This document shows, piece after piece, positions 32,041-43,326 of a stretch of DNA of 64,000 nt. The position numbers and the translations under genes are program-made. The DNA lies in NCBI GenBank assembly GCA_010093515.1, contig MU001698.1:124001-188000 (forward strand), in the 5' to 3' direction. The notes below the pieces were generated by a model that worked only from the letters and a program-made list of their open reading frames with translations, had not been told where the DNA came from and did not search any database. Each line of letters opens with the position of its first letter. Position 1 is the stretch's first letter. The DNA comes from Lineolata rhizophorae. Its lineage: Eukaryota; Ascomycota; Dothideomycetes; Lineolatales; Lineolataceae.

Positions 32041-33018
32041 TATCTTACTTTCTTCTTTTTGCGTCTGTTAGGGGATGGATGAGAGAATTGATGTTGGTGG
32101 AAAATCGGGATGGAGGCTTGAAATAAGTAGATATTACTAGAATTAGCAGCGCCGAGCGGACTGGACACGTATTTGATCGACCAGGCAGATGAAGCGCTGG
32201 GGGAAAAAATTCAATGGGCAAGAATAAGATAATACAGCAATTTGCCTTGAAAATCAGAAATGTTTTCGAATTCAAACGCTGAATTTTCGTTTCCTCTTGA
32301 GGAAGAGAATGGACTGCGGTCCCGCAGTCTCGGATGAATATTTCGCTTTTTCTCTATGCTAAATAGCTTTGTAGGGCTTGTGAGACTTGCAAGACTCCGT
32401 CTGATTTGATTTGAGATTTAGGCGCTTATGTAGTGAAACAGATCACTGTGAGCCAGGGATGTGGGAGAAATAGTGTGTTTAAAATATGAAGTAGTGCGCG
32501 AGAACTTAGTTGCTGGACATGAGGTGTAGTGATGTAGCTATGCAATTCCTTTCTTGACCCGGACTGCTCTTTGGTGCGGAGTGTCTAAAGTTAGGGGCGT
32601 GATTTCGCGAGGGCCGTTTTCGCCCGATGTAGGGCTGTTTTGGTAAGGAGATCATGTATTGCACAGTTAATCTAGTGATGTTCTGAATGTGCTCTGTTTA
32701 CGCTGCGATAGTGAGGTGGTGAACGCACTGCGGAGACTACCAACTCGATTTCGTGACACTAACTTCACGTTACTATTGAGTACAGAAATCGGCTACGTGA
32801 GAGAGACATAAGGGAAAGAAACAAACAAGATGGGAAGACAAAAGAGGGAAATCGGGGTTAAGGATGATACTAGAAAAGTGGAACCGCAAGGGAGATCGAC
32901 AGTGGTGATCAAGATCAATGCGGCAACGCCTTCCCTTCATGACCGTACGCCCAAAAAGGACTGCAAGCAAACCGTCCTTCAACTTTTGTGATGGCCGCAC
33001 TGGATCGCCTCCTCCAGG
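32041..33018. other. Intergenic region between cyclin flank and NLR
   Basis: Normal to AT-rich composition. Nothing recognisable. Confidence 0.4.
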
Positions 33019-33943
33019 CTATCTGTCCTCTGAGAGATTGGGCTCGGTCCGCTCTTTCAACAGGAATAGATGTGACATCTCATTACACAACTTAACGAAT
33101 CCCTCGTAATCAAAAATCCCGCACCTATCAAACAACTCTCTCGTTGGATCCAGAGCACTTAGCCCCCGATCATTGAGTCTTTCAGGATCTGCGCCGCAGC
33201 GTAAAAGAAATCCAACGATTTCCGAATTCCCACTGCCGATTGCATGAAACAAGATGGAATAGCCTTCCTCGTCGACTGGGGAGTTGTAAGGGAGCCAACG
33301 CTCAAAAGCTTCCAAGATGGTATGTTCTTTTTTTTTTTTTTTGTGCAAATTTGGAAATTTTTAAAAACCCAGCCAAACTGTTTTTGGTCGCACAGACTTT
33401 GATCGAAAAAGTCATTCCTATCTACCCCATTGTTTCCTAATACCTCGAGCACATCGACGAGACAAGGAACGGTTAAGTCGACGGGCAGGGCCTGGAAAGC
33501 GCGTAGAGCTATCGTAAACGAGGGAATCCCTGCGAATTTGCTTCCTGCGTTTAGGCCTGCCTTACAAAATAGCTGAAGAGAATCCGTCACCTTTTTTATA
33601 CTTCTTCCGCGCCGCTTGTCTGAGGAGATCCTAGTAAAGCCGCAGCAAATAACAGTCCTTCATGCTCCTTCGCTAGTTCTAAATGCGATTCCAGGCTTGC
33701 TCGCAACGACACGGGCAGCGATGAGAATGTACATATAGTAAGAATGCTGAGCTCTGGAGGCCTAGTCTTGTCTAGCGCGCGCATAATTTCAACACCATAC
33801 AGTTGAAAGACCTTACTTAATAGATTTATTTGCATCGTCGCATATAAGAGAGGTCGAATTCCGCCTTGGATGGACCCAGCAGTCTCCCGAAGTATGGATT
33901 CAATGTCGGTTATGCCCGATAACCCCGACTTCAGCTCAGCATC
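33019..33943 (-). CDS. Probable C-terminal part of the NLR, with ankyrin repeat
   Basis: Directly after the TGA that ends the NACHT frame, the same frame stays open for 115 more codons with protein-like sequence (GITDIESILRETAGSIQGGI, LARE-like helices, HEGLLFAAALLGSPQ). A second open stretch (AGLNAGSKFAGIPSFTIALR, then a CLVDVLEVLGNNGVDR helix pair) can be reached by a short 41-bp GTATAA...TAAG intron that keeps phase. The last piece, after a 15-nt poly-T (plus strand, 33328-33342), is an ankyrin unit: DEEGYSILFHAIGSGNSEIV then GFLLRCGADPERLNDRGLSALD. This is best read as the sensor end of the receptor, now either split by the stop codon or reached by extra introns. The exact exon structure is not settled. 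Confidence 0.45.
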
Positions 33944-36497
33944 TCACATGTACTGCTCCAAAGGAAACTTGTCTAGGCTTCTTCCGGGATGAATATGATT
34001 TGGGTCTATAGCTTCCTCGACAGAGTCGGATACGTGAAAAGAGAGACAGTCAAATACCAAATATCGCGAGAGATACCTGTATCCGTTTTCGACCATGGCC
34101 TTCTCAGGGCTAACATCCAGCTGCATGAATCCTCTGCCATTGTCGAAAAACTCTTTCGCGGTCTGGTGTATGAATTGGACCACTGGTTGGATTTCGGAAT
34201 CAACTGTGTCCAAAAGCCCGGAACATCTTCCATGGAGTCTGTGTTTCATTTGCTGCGATGTCATTTCCCCAACTCGAGCACCGTTTGCGGTGAAGTACGC
34301 GGCATCCAGGAAAGTACCGATCGGAAGCGGTTCGTACGCGCATAGAGCGATTTGAAACATTATATAAACGTCGCGCTTATACTTCTCTCGCATCCTTGGA
34401 TTCGACCGTGGACAGCGTTGAAGTGCCTGTTTATAAAGCCCGGCTAGTTCGTCAGGTATTTTCGACAGCGTATGCTGTAGTTCTTCGACCGTGTCACCTT
34501 CTACAAGCCCTTCCGACAATTCATCAACAACAAGCCGAACCCAGATGAAAACCCCTTGGGCTTTCCGGACGATGGCATTGATCAGTTCGTCGCGCTGCGC
34601 CGACAAGGTTTCTTCCATAGCGGCCAGGTGGCCTATAGCATATCGACGGATGTCTTCCTGAGTATAGTCCTGAATTGCAAACCCCGGAAAGTGCTCGAAG
34701 GCTTGCCGAAATGCGTTCTCCGGACGGCTCGCCAAACAAAGCCTCAAGCGAAAATTTGGATTGCTCGTAAGTGATGTGAGTGTTTGGATGATAGTAAGAA
34801 GCTCTTTGTGATTTCCATAGTGCTCGTCGAGAGCATCTATAAAAAGACAAAAGTTGAATTTGGCCAGGGACGAAGCGACCATGGAGAGCGCTCTCTCAAT
34901 GTCTGCCACGTCCCACTTCATGGACAAAGATGATATAGCAACTTCAAGGTGGTGAGGATACTTCTCCACTATCGGTCGAATGAAATCTCGCCTTAGCGTC
35001 AGTATCTGGTAGAGCATTTCATGCAGTGGACCGTCCATCGTCTTCTGGGCCATTGAGCTGCGATCATGAAAAAAGAAGCTGGTTATAATCCAATTAGACT
35101 GGTCGTATTGCCGAAGGAGGGCCTGCGTTTTTTCGTGTTCAAGTGCGAATTTCATAATAGTTGACTTCCCCGATCCGGGCCTGCCTTGGATCCAATACGC
35201 CGGACTTGGGTCCTTGCCGGTCAGCCAGTCTTCGAACCTGACCTTGCCATGGAAAAGCCAACTGTATGTGTCTCTATATGTGGGATTCACCTTTCTGATT
35301 CTGGTTCTTGCTTCTGGTCGATCAAGACTCTCCAAACATGCTACTTTTGTTAGCAAGGTTCGTGAAATACGTCAGGGCGTAGGCTTACCCTTGTTTAGTT
35401 CATCATCCGGTATTTTCGCAATCTCTTCAAAGCGACGGCTGCGACCGTCACGGAATCTCCGCCGAGCTTGCTCTAGTGGGCATTAGCGGCACATTGCTCC
35501 GAATGAGTTAATTATTGCTAGTGTTTGCCTCACCTATCCCCTTTTTGCTTTGGAGATCATCGACCCATCGAAGTAGAACTTGAGATACCCGCCGAAAGCC
35601 AGGGTCGTTTAACGAGGTGAACTTGCCCATATTACGATGATTTGCATGAATCGAACCCCTAGTCTCAGCCATATTTCCAATTGTCGCCGAATACGAGTCG
35701 ACAATCATAACTCCATTTGTTTCAAGCTCCTCGCGAAACGAATGGATGGATAATCCATGTCCATGAATGAGCTGACAGAAGCCTCTTCCAACGCGCTCGA
35801 GCGCCTCTGATTCAAGTTCCAATTCCCGCAGAATCTTCAGATTCGGATTTTGCAAGAAGACTCTTGATAGACCGAACGCGATTTTTCCGAGTGAAGCGGT
35901 CTTTGATCCTCTGTGCGGAGTGCCCATGAAACACACGCCAGTAGTCGCAGGAAGTATCTCGTTCAGGAATGTAGACTCTGACTTGGACAAGCAAAGCCCC
36001 TCTTTGACGACGATACCGCCTAGGCTGTGGGCAATGAAAATAATTGGCCTTGTCTTCTCAGACATGGACCTCCGAAGAGTTGCCAGATCCAGCAGTAGTG
36101 TCTCCGCATGGTGGAACACCGTGGCCTTCGAAACCGCCGAGAACGTGTCTTGAACTTGAACATCATATCCCCATGTGAATACCCGAGCCTGAGGGAGCAC
36201 CTTTGGCAAGAGGTCACTCGGCCAATAAACCTCATGGGTCTCTCTGCGAGCCCAGCGCGGCCATTTCGATGGCGGCTTGGTTTCAGGCCTATCTTCTGTC
36301 AACTCTGTCGTTATCTCTGTTGTCCACGTATTTTTCGAGTGCCCGAATAAACCGTGAACAAGAACGATGCTGTCATCTTTATGTCAGTTTAAGATCGACT
36401 CGCAGTGTCAAAGGTCGACGCACTCTAGCGAGACTTCCTGGCCATCGCCAGGCCTATGTACCTCCGTCAACCCCACTTTCTGGATCTCTGGCGCCAT
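33944..36497 (-). CDS. NLR-like receptor: SesB-type hydrolase domain + NACHT NTPase
   Basis: Fungal NOD-like receptors act in self/non-self recognition and cell death. Four exons (36497-36424, 36369-35534, 35472-35389, 35343-33944), each join in phase, give 797 residues to the first stop. The first join creates VGLTEVHRPGDGQEVSLDIV followed by LVHGLFGHSKNTW, the start of a SesB-like alpha/beta hydrolase. Its nucleophile elbow is AHSLGG (138-143, S140), followed by GVCFMGTPHRGS. After a linker comes the NACHT domain, with the P-loop GRPGSGKST (385-393) and Walker B LFIDALDE (~498-505), then LRLCLASRPE and an IQDYTQEDIRRYA helix. In typical members this region runs on to repeats. The frame stays open after the TGA at 33946-33944, so either this is an interrupted gene or a ~130-bp intron (33947-33816, GTGAGA...TTAAG, phase-compatible) removes the stop. 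Confidence 0.82.
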
Positions 36498-37521
36498 CAG
36501 CTGTCTATCTTCACATGGCCCATTGATTATCGTATAGCGTGTGGTGTGTAATTAGTCGTAGGGAGTTTTAGATGGCTGAAATACCACAGGCGATAAGATA
36601 GCCTGGTAGTTTGAAAGGAGCTAGGGGAGTTCGAATGTTCATGGTGGGCTGCAGTTCAGCCTTGGTTTTAGAATAGACCCGCCGGTTCTCAATTATCTAA
36701 GCAAGTGGCTGAGTCCAAGGCCGACAACCTACGTAGTACATGGCACCAGCTTTTCGGTGTGCCAAGTGCTCTACTTTCCGTCCGCGGCGGCTCAGGAGCC
36801 TTGAATACTGAAAAATTCCTGTCGGAACGAGTTCGCTCGGCCAAAATATGCGTAGATAGAGAAGGAGGAGTTAAGTATTTACCTACTCCGGAGAGGACAC
36901 GCTTCGCTTGCCGTGGTAAGACTTAAAATGAGTATATCTGTTTGCCTGACTATTATTCTTCTAGCATGTAAGTTGAAAGTGTAGATGAAGGACAAGTGGC
37001 GTGGCCCAACAACAACTCAGTGCTGCTGGTACGCTGTACAGAGGTATGTTATCGCTCCGAGTAAGCTAGATCAAGCGAAGACACGACAGTAAGCGCACAC
37101 AAAACCCTAGCAGTCACTCGTCGGGAATAGCATAATAAATGTAGAAGGGGAAAGTGCAAAGCATTAAAATGATTCCCGCGTGTCATCTAGACAGCAATAC
37201 TAAGGCTCACGTCAACGAAGCCCATGACGACAATTTATCGTTCCCCTGCCTATTTTAGTCGATAGGATGCGTTAATATCGTTGCTTGTCTGGACGAATTT
37301 GACACCACTTTTATAGCCTTCACCTCCAAGATTTACTGGAACCAGAATATTGTAAGTGCAGAAAAGAAACTAGTTAAAAATGGACAGGATATCCAGTGCA
37401 CTCATTCGTTAGTCCAACCTGTTTGCCCAACACCCCGACACCTTCGCATCCGATGCAAACATAACTGTCACAACAATAGTATACCAGGACCGACCCAGAA
37501 GATTACTACCGACGAGCTGAT
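36498..37521. other. Intergenic region between NLR and NDC80
   Basis: AT-rich, nothing recognisable. It holds the NLR promoter (minus) and the NDC80 3' flank. Confidence 0.4.
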
Positions 37522-40070
37522 TCAAGTTCCATTGCTCTCTTGCTGTTCCTCTGCCTCGCCCATTTCCTGCTCCTCGCATTCCCGCTCCAACTCTTCAGCA
37601 ACAAACGACTCGTAGTCCTCAAGACTCTTCTGGATGTGAACCTTGAACTTGATAATGTCATTGAGCATGCGTTCAATTTCGGTGTGAAGCTCCTCGCGAA
37701 GGGAGGCAGCGCGAAGTGTGAGTTGCTCGTATCTAGAGCCCGGTCAGTATGTAGTCCACAGAAGTGTGCGCGGTACATGAAGAGGAAATTCGTGGCTTAC
37801 TCAATATTGGTATTCATTTCACGCTGCTCCATTAACTGCACGCTCTCGGTGAGTCCGGCACGCATCTTAGCGAGTTCCTTCTCCATCCGCTCGATTTGGG
37901 TATCTGAGGCCATCTTTTGTGCTGTTGTGATCTGAACGGTTGCTCTGTTAGTTCTCCATTCGAATTTCCATTCCAACCCGAACTCACCTCGCGCGTCTTT
38001 TCAAACTCTTCCTCCGCGGCGTTGACCTTGTGGCCGAGTGCCTCGACCTCAGCCTGCTTATCGTCCATGGCCTCCTTGATTTTGTGGAGAAGATCATGGT
38101 TGTTCATATCCGCTTCGAGAGCAGCATTGCGGCGTTCACCAACGTCCTTTCTCAAGGATAAAATGTTGCTCTTGACCGCACCCCGAAGGTCGAGATTAAG
38201 CAGTTGATGCGGTTGGTATCCCGCACCGTTCTCCGCTAGCAGCCGGTCAGAGGAGTCGAGAGACTGGCCTTGCTGAGAGGACCCCAGTTGCGATGCAGTG
38301 AAGTTGACAGTCCCATTCGTCGTGCTAACCTTGAGCACTAGCTCGTACTCGTTGCCCTTGGCATTCGGGGCGGTCGACGGAATCAAGCCAATCTGATAGC
38401 CTAACGAATTGAACTTCTCGATCAGCCGTTCCAGCTCATCCAACTTGCGGCCAGCCTCAGCCTCCTTTTCCGCGACGCGCCTTCGGGATTCTTCAAGACG
38501 CGTCGCCGTTGTCTCCGCATTCTTGCGCAGCCGCTCGCGCTCCGTCTGCATGCGGTCGATATCGCCGATGGTGATTCCCTGGGCATCCACCATTTCTTGT
38601 AGGTGTTGCTTCTCCTGCTCCGCTTCTGTGAGCTCCTGCTCCACCTGGCGAAGCTCGTCCTCAGCCTGTGCAATCTTGGCATGTAGCTTGTCGACCTTGG
38701 CGTCGATGCGCGCGTTGTACTCCTCGAACTTGACCTTATCCTCCTCTAGGATGCGGATATGCTCGTCGAGCTTGGCGATGCGCGGGCCGGCCTTACTTAG
38801 CTCCTCGATCTGAGACGTAAGAGACTTGTGCTCTGCCTCCAACATCTTGACTTGCTCGAGGTGCTGTGCGTTGGCGGCATCGAAGCGAGCGGCCATCTGC
38901 TCGATGTGAGGGCGGATTAGCTTGTCGCAGTCGCCATCATCGTCCTCGTCGTCGACGGACAGCCACGTGCGGTAGGCGTCGCTCAGGAAGTCGAAGATGA
39001 TGCGATCACCGGAAACGTCGTAGCCGGCGTCGGCACACGCGTCGTCGTAATGGCCTGCCGCGTACATGTCCATCATGCGCGCCAGCTGCATCATCCAGTG
39101 CAGCAGGCCCAAAAAGGTATACCAGTTGTTGCCACCAACGGCCGCGATCTGGCTCTTCATGATGCTCTTCTCGAACGGGTAACGCAACTGCTTGAGCAGC
39201 GGCGGCACCTCGGCGTCGATGTTCTTCTGGAACCTGTACGAAGGATCGATGCGCTTGTACAGCCACTGGAACATGCAGTTGAAGTCCTTCTGCGTCGGGC
39301 TCGTCATGCTTTTCGCGCTCAGCGAGTGCTTCATCTCCAGCTCGAACCCGTTCTGCGTGAGGTAATCCATAAGCTCGTTCGCCATTTGCGCGCGCACCCC
39401 GGAGTCCTTCAGCCGGCGCGGATCCTGCGGTATGCCCGCGGCGGGGGGCGCCGTCGAGAAGAACGACTGCCTCATGCCGTGCGCGCCCATCGCGCCCGTC
39501 CCGTACGACGGGCGTGATCCGTACACGCTGCTGCGCCGCTGCGTCGTGCTATCCAGCGACATGGGCGCGACGCCCGCTGACCCGCCCGTCGCGTAGCCCA
39601 TCATGCCCGCCCCGCCCGCCGGGTGGTGCGCCGGCGTCGCCGCCATCGCGCCCGCCGCGAACGACTTGCGCATGTTGGTCGACGAGTTGCGGTGCACCGA
39701 GTTGTAGCCCAGGTCGGCGAGGTTGGTGCCTGACGATGAGCGCTGGAAGACGGGCTGTGTCGACTGCGGCCGCGCGGCCGCCCCCCCGCCGCCGTGCGGC
39801 GCCAGCGACATGCGCGAGCTCGACGTCGAGCGCCCGTGATGCGGCGCCGCGCCGCCGGTGAAGCCGGGTTGCGGGAGGTTTGAGACCGAGTTGGAGCGTT
39901 TCATGGCGGACGTGGGCATCGGGATCGCGGATGCATTATGATTCAGGCCTCCGAGCGTCTGCGACAGGAAATCTTGGTTAGCTGCTAACGTTGACGATAG
40001 AGCATGCGTTGCAGAGCGTATGTACCTCGCGCGGGCGGCGCACAGAGAACGCGCCCGATTCTTGGGCCAT
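37522..40070 (-). CDS. NDC80: Kinetochore protein Ndc80 (Hec1)
   Basis: Ndc80 is the microtubule-binding subunit of the outer-kinetochore Ndc80 complex. Four exons (40070-40026, 39958-37988, 37931-37801, 37732-37522) give 785 residues. Exon 1 encodes only [15 protein letters not shown] and joins to [20 protein letters not shown], the conserved N-terminal tail. A basic Ser/Gly/Ala-rich tail precedes the calponin-homology region ([57 protein letters not shown]). From about residue 400 the rest is coiled coil ([20 protein letters not shown] and on), including [20 protein letters not shown], to an acidic tail ending EEQQESNGT. The last two small exons restore the RWD-proximal coil ([20 protein letters not shown]). 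All joins keep phase, and size agrees with fungal orthologs. Confidence 0.95.
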
Positions 40071-41257
40071 CGCAGAATATAAAATATCACAGCAATGTTG
40101 AGACCAGGATTTGAGTTCAAAAAGTGCAAATATGTCCAACGTTCTGGGGAACTGTGTATGTGGTGATGTTTGGGGTATATTGTGATGGAGTATTTGGTGT
40201 GGTGGTTTGTTGTTGTTTACCCAATTTCGCGCTAGGCAACGAGCACGTGATGCCACACCTATCCAAATCAGGAAATAAACTCGCTGAGCTACAGCCGACC
40301 AGTGAAGAAGTTTGCTCATTGGGGAATAGAAATTTAGTTACTAAAATTAAGTGCTGATCGTATTTTACTTTGTAGAATAGCGTATAAAATGACAAGGTAA
40401 AAGGCAACTGTATGACGTTCTGGGGTTTCTCCCATAGTTCTTGCGGAGAACCGTCGAACTGGGCAGCTGGCCACGAAGATGCGGCATTCATCTCGGACCT
40501 GGATAAAATACTGTGTGAAAAAAAAAAGTTTATTTCGGCTGCTACTTGATTCTGTTCTCCATCTTCTCTGCGTAATTGAGCGAGTTGTGCTTCGATTTTG
40601 TAACTTGAGGAAATCTCTGAAACAGAATAGAGTAGAGATCTGTCAAATTAATTTATATCACAGAAAATGGTAAAACATCTTGTTGACTCCTTCGCTGGTC
40701 TTTAAGGACTCTGAAGTGCATTGGAACTGCTAGGCGATCTCTTGCGGGGAAGCCCAAATTGCTAGCCTAGGAGTCAGAATGGCGTAATAAGGGTTAAAGT
40801 CAAATTCTTTGGTCCAGACAGGTCTTGTGTAAAGTGTTATTTCAGAGACAGTTACGAAAGCGGCACGACGGGAAGGCTAGGTTCTGTCGAACCTTGATTT
40901 AAATCCCTAATAGGGGTCAACCCGTAGTAGCACCATCTCCAACGTTTATAGACTTAGCCAACTTGTTGCAGATTCTCAAAATCCGACCATGCTCTCCCCT
41001 ACGAATAGTGCAAGTGAACGTGAATGTTTCTAGATCGAAACGTTTAGTTAGTCACTGCCCACTAATAATTTCTATGCCATCTAGAATAATCGATTGGGTA
41101 TGCATAGTAACGTTATTCCCTCCGGTAACACCACCCAATGCAAATTGGTCCATCGTAGTGCGATACCCACGCTTTCGCTATACCGAGCCCGATGCCTCGC
41201 CGAGATACTTTCACCCCTCCCATTTAAGGCCGAAAGATATCCCATCATATCCCGAAT
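40071..41257. other. AT-rich intergenic region
   Basis: The NDC80 promoter and 3' flank of RPC31. AT-rich with no supportable gene; a short poly-A (near 40518) is present. Confidence 0.4.
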
Positions 41258-42568
41258 CTACTCAAAATCATCATACCCACCCCCATCCCCCGCATCCGCA
41301 TAGTCGTCATAATCCTCCTCCCCATTATCAAAGTAATTCTCCGCGTTGTAATCATCCTCCGCGCCTACATCTTCATCATCGTCAAACACACTATCCTGCA
41401 CCTCCGGTTCCGCATCCTGATCTTCATCCTCCTCCCTCTCGCCTTCATCTTCGTCATCCGACCCGAGGCCCTTGATCCGCTGCTTCCTGACCAGCCGCCT
41501 CTCCCGCTCCTCATCCTCCAACTTGTCTTCGTTGGCGCCCTGCTCCTCTCTCTCGAGCTCCTCTTCCAGCCTCGACAGCCTCGTCGCCGCGCGCGCAATC
41601 TGCAGCTTCTTCTTGAGCGGCTTGGGCCCCTGCGCGTCCTTGTCCCGGGCGGCGGCGCCCTCCATGACGGACCACAGCTCCTCGGGGAAGTAGCGCAGGA
41701 CATACGGGCGCGTGTCGAGGCGCGGGATGCGGCGGCGCTTGCGGCGGTACTTCATGCTATATGTGGGGACGCCGGCCTCGAAGGGGTCGACGTTGGCGGT
41801 CGCGGTCGCGGTCGCGGCGCCGCGCGCGCCGGGTTTGGTGACGTGCGCCGAGGTGGGGTCCGTCAGGACTGTGTAGAGGGGCCCTTCGTGGATGCGCGAG
41901 CGGAGAGCGCGGTACTGAGAGACGGCGAAGCGCTCGGAAGGATACGGTTTTCGAGAGACGGGGAGAGCGCGCGGCTTGAAGGGCGTTAACGCTGGGCTCT
42001 CCGGTTCTTCGGGAGCCAGGGCGGGGTCCATGATGGTGGTTGGGATGGGGTTTGAGATAAGATAACAATGTACAAGGAGATCGGTATGTTCAAGGGGACG
42101 AAATAGGCATGGTAGCAAGAAAGGCGATGCGATGGAAGATATGAACAGAGGCGCGCAACTGTACGGAACGTGCAAGTGGAGAGAGTAGTAGAGAGAAGAC
42201 GGCTTGCGACCGCGCCTCTCAGGCGCGACATGCATGCCAGGGCAGCTGCAGTGCAAAGCGCGGGCCGAAGGCGGCGGGAGAGGGCAGAAAATGGGCGTGG
42301 TGGTGGGGGGTGTGCTCGAAAAAAGATCGAGGGGCGAGAGATGTGCACATCGGGAGCCCGAAATTCCAGATTCTGCGGGCCATCGACCCTGCAAGGAAAT
42401 TGCTGAAATCGGTAATTAGACACCACGTACCGGAAATTGCTCAGAGGGCTTGTAGTCGACTTGGAGGTCCGGATCGTGTTCCCAGGGCACATCGACGCCT
42501 CTGAAGCCGCTGCCTCCACGACCACGACCGCGGCCACCGCGGAAGCCGCCGCGGCCTCCGCGCGACAT
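41258..42568 (-). CDS. RPC31: RNA polymerase III subunit Rpc31 (RPC7)
   Basis: Rpc31 belongs to the Pol III-specific Rpc82-Rpc34-Rpc31 trimer used in initiation. Exon 1 (42568-42431) encodes the glycine/arginine N-terminus MSRGGRGGFRGGRGRGRGG, then VPWEHDPDLQVDYKPSEQFP, with a GTACGT donor. The main exon holds VSQYRALRSRIHEGPLYTVL, GVPTYSMKYRRKRRRIPRLD, RPYVLRYFPEELW and the acidic Asp/Glu tail that defines the family. The acceptor is uncertain. A close TTTCCTTGCAG at 42392 keeps an open frame but adds ~120 odd low-complexity residues, while a farther GGAG gives FP joined to SPALTPFKPRALPVSR, which looks more natural. Exon 1 and the conserved core are firm, but the protein length is not. Confidence 0.85.
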
Positions 42569-43326
42569 GGTGGCGGCGGGTGTTCGGAGTTGTATGTTGC
42601 AAAGTTGTGCTCGCTCGACCAGCTGCACGCAAATCGCAATCTTCGCGGGAGAGCAGTGACTGTGCGGATGCTGCCGAGAAAGTTTGAGCACGCGCTCAGA
42701 AAACCTGGGTGCTACCGGCCGGAGAGCAGCAGGGACTGGGTGCGCACTGAGTAGGACATGGTCAGACGCACGATCTCCACGAAGGGACGAGGAGAAGGAC
42801 GGGGTCTGGACGAGGTCGAGAAAGAGGCGAAGAAGCGATTTTTGCAAGTGAAAATAGCTTGCAGCTTAAGCTGCGGACCCGCCAAAAGTTGGGCGGTGGG
42901 GTACGCGCCGTCGGTGCGTCACTGCTAGACTCTCCGACCTCACTCACCTCCCGCATCCGTCAGCAGCTTAGGAATCTCCCTGGCGGCTGCGTGGCAGAGG
43001 GACGCGGCTCGAGGCGCATCCTATCTTTCTGTCGCTGTCGGTGTGTTTGCCACGAGATGCTCAATTGCGGATTCTATTTGAGGTAGGCAGCACCGCAGCC
43101 ACGTTATGTAATCCGTCGCGACTAACCCGTTCCCTCCAGCAGTCCAGGCAGCACCTTCCGCGTTTGCCTCCAGAGGATGCGTCCCTGCGTGGCCGGCTCG
43201 GGAGCTTCGTCGTGCTTCATGCTGTGAGGAGCCGCCTGCATCTGCGGCCCAGCGCACAGCATCCGATACATCGGCCTCGCTCCTACGCATACCGCCCGCT
43301 CTCGATCTGCCACTGCCGACCCCACC
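42569..43326. promoter_or_regulatory. Divergent promoter of RPC31 and the Hsm3-like gene
   Basis: 758 bp between head-to-head genes. GC-rich with some open frames, none with a recognisable domain. No clear TATA. Confidence 0.4.

Noticed and set aside
35646-35660. GGTTCGATTCA-like tRNA B box on the minus strand
   Set aside because: Lies within the SesB coding exon and has no A box or cloverleaf around it.
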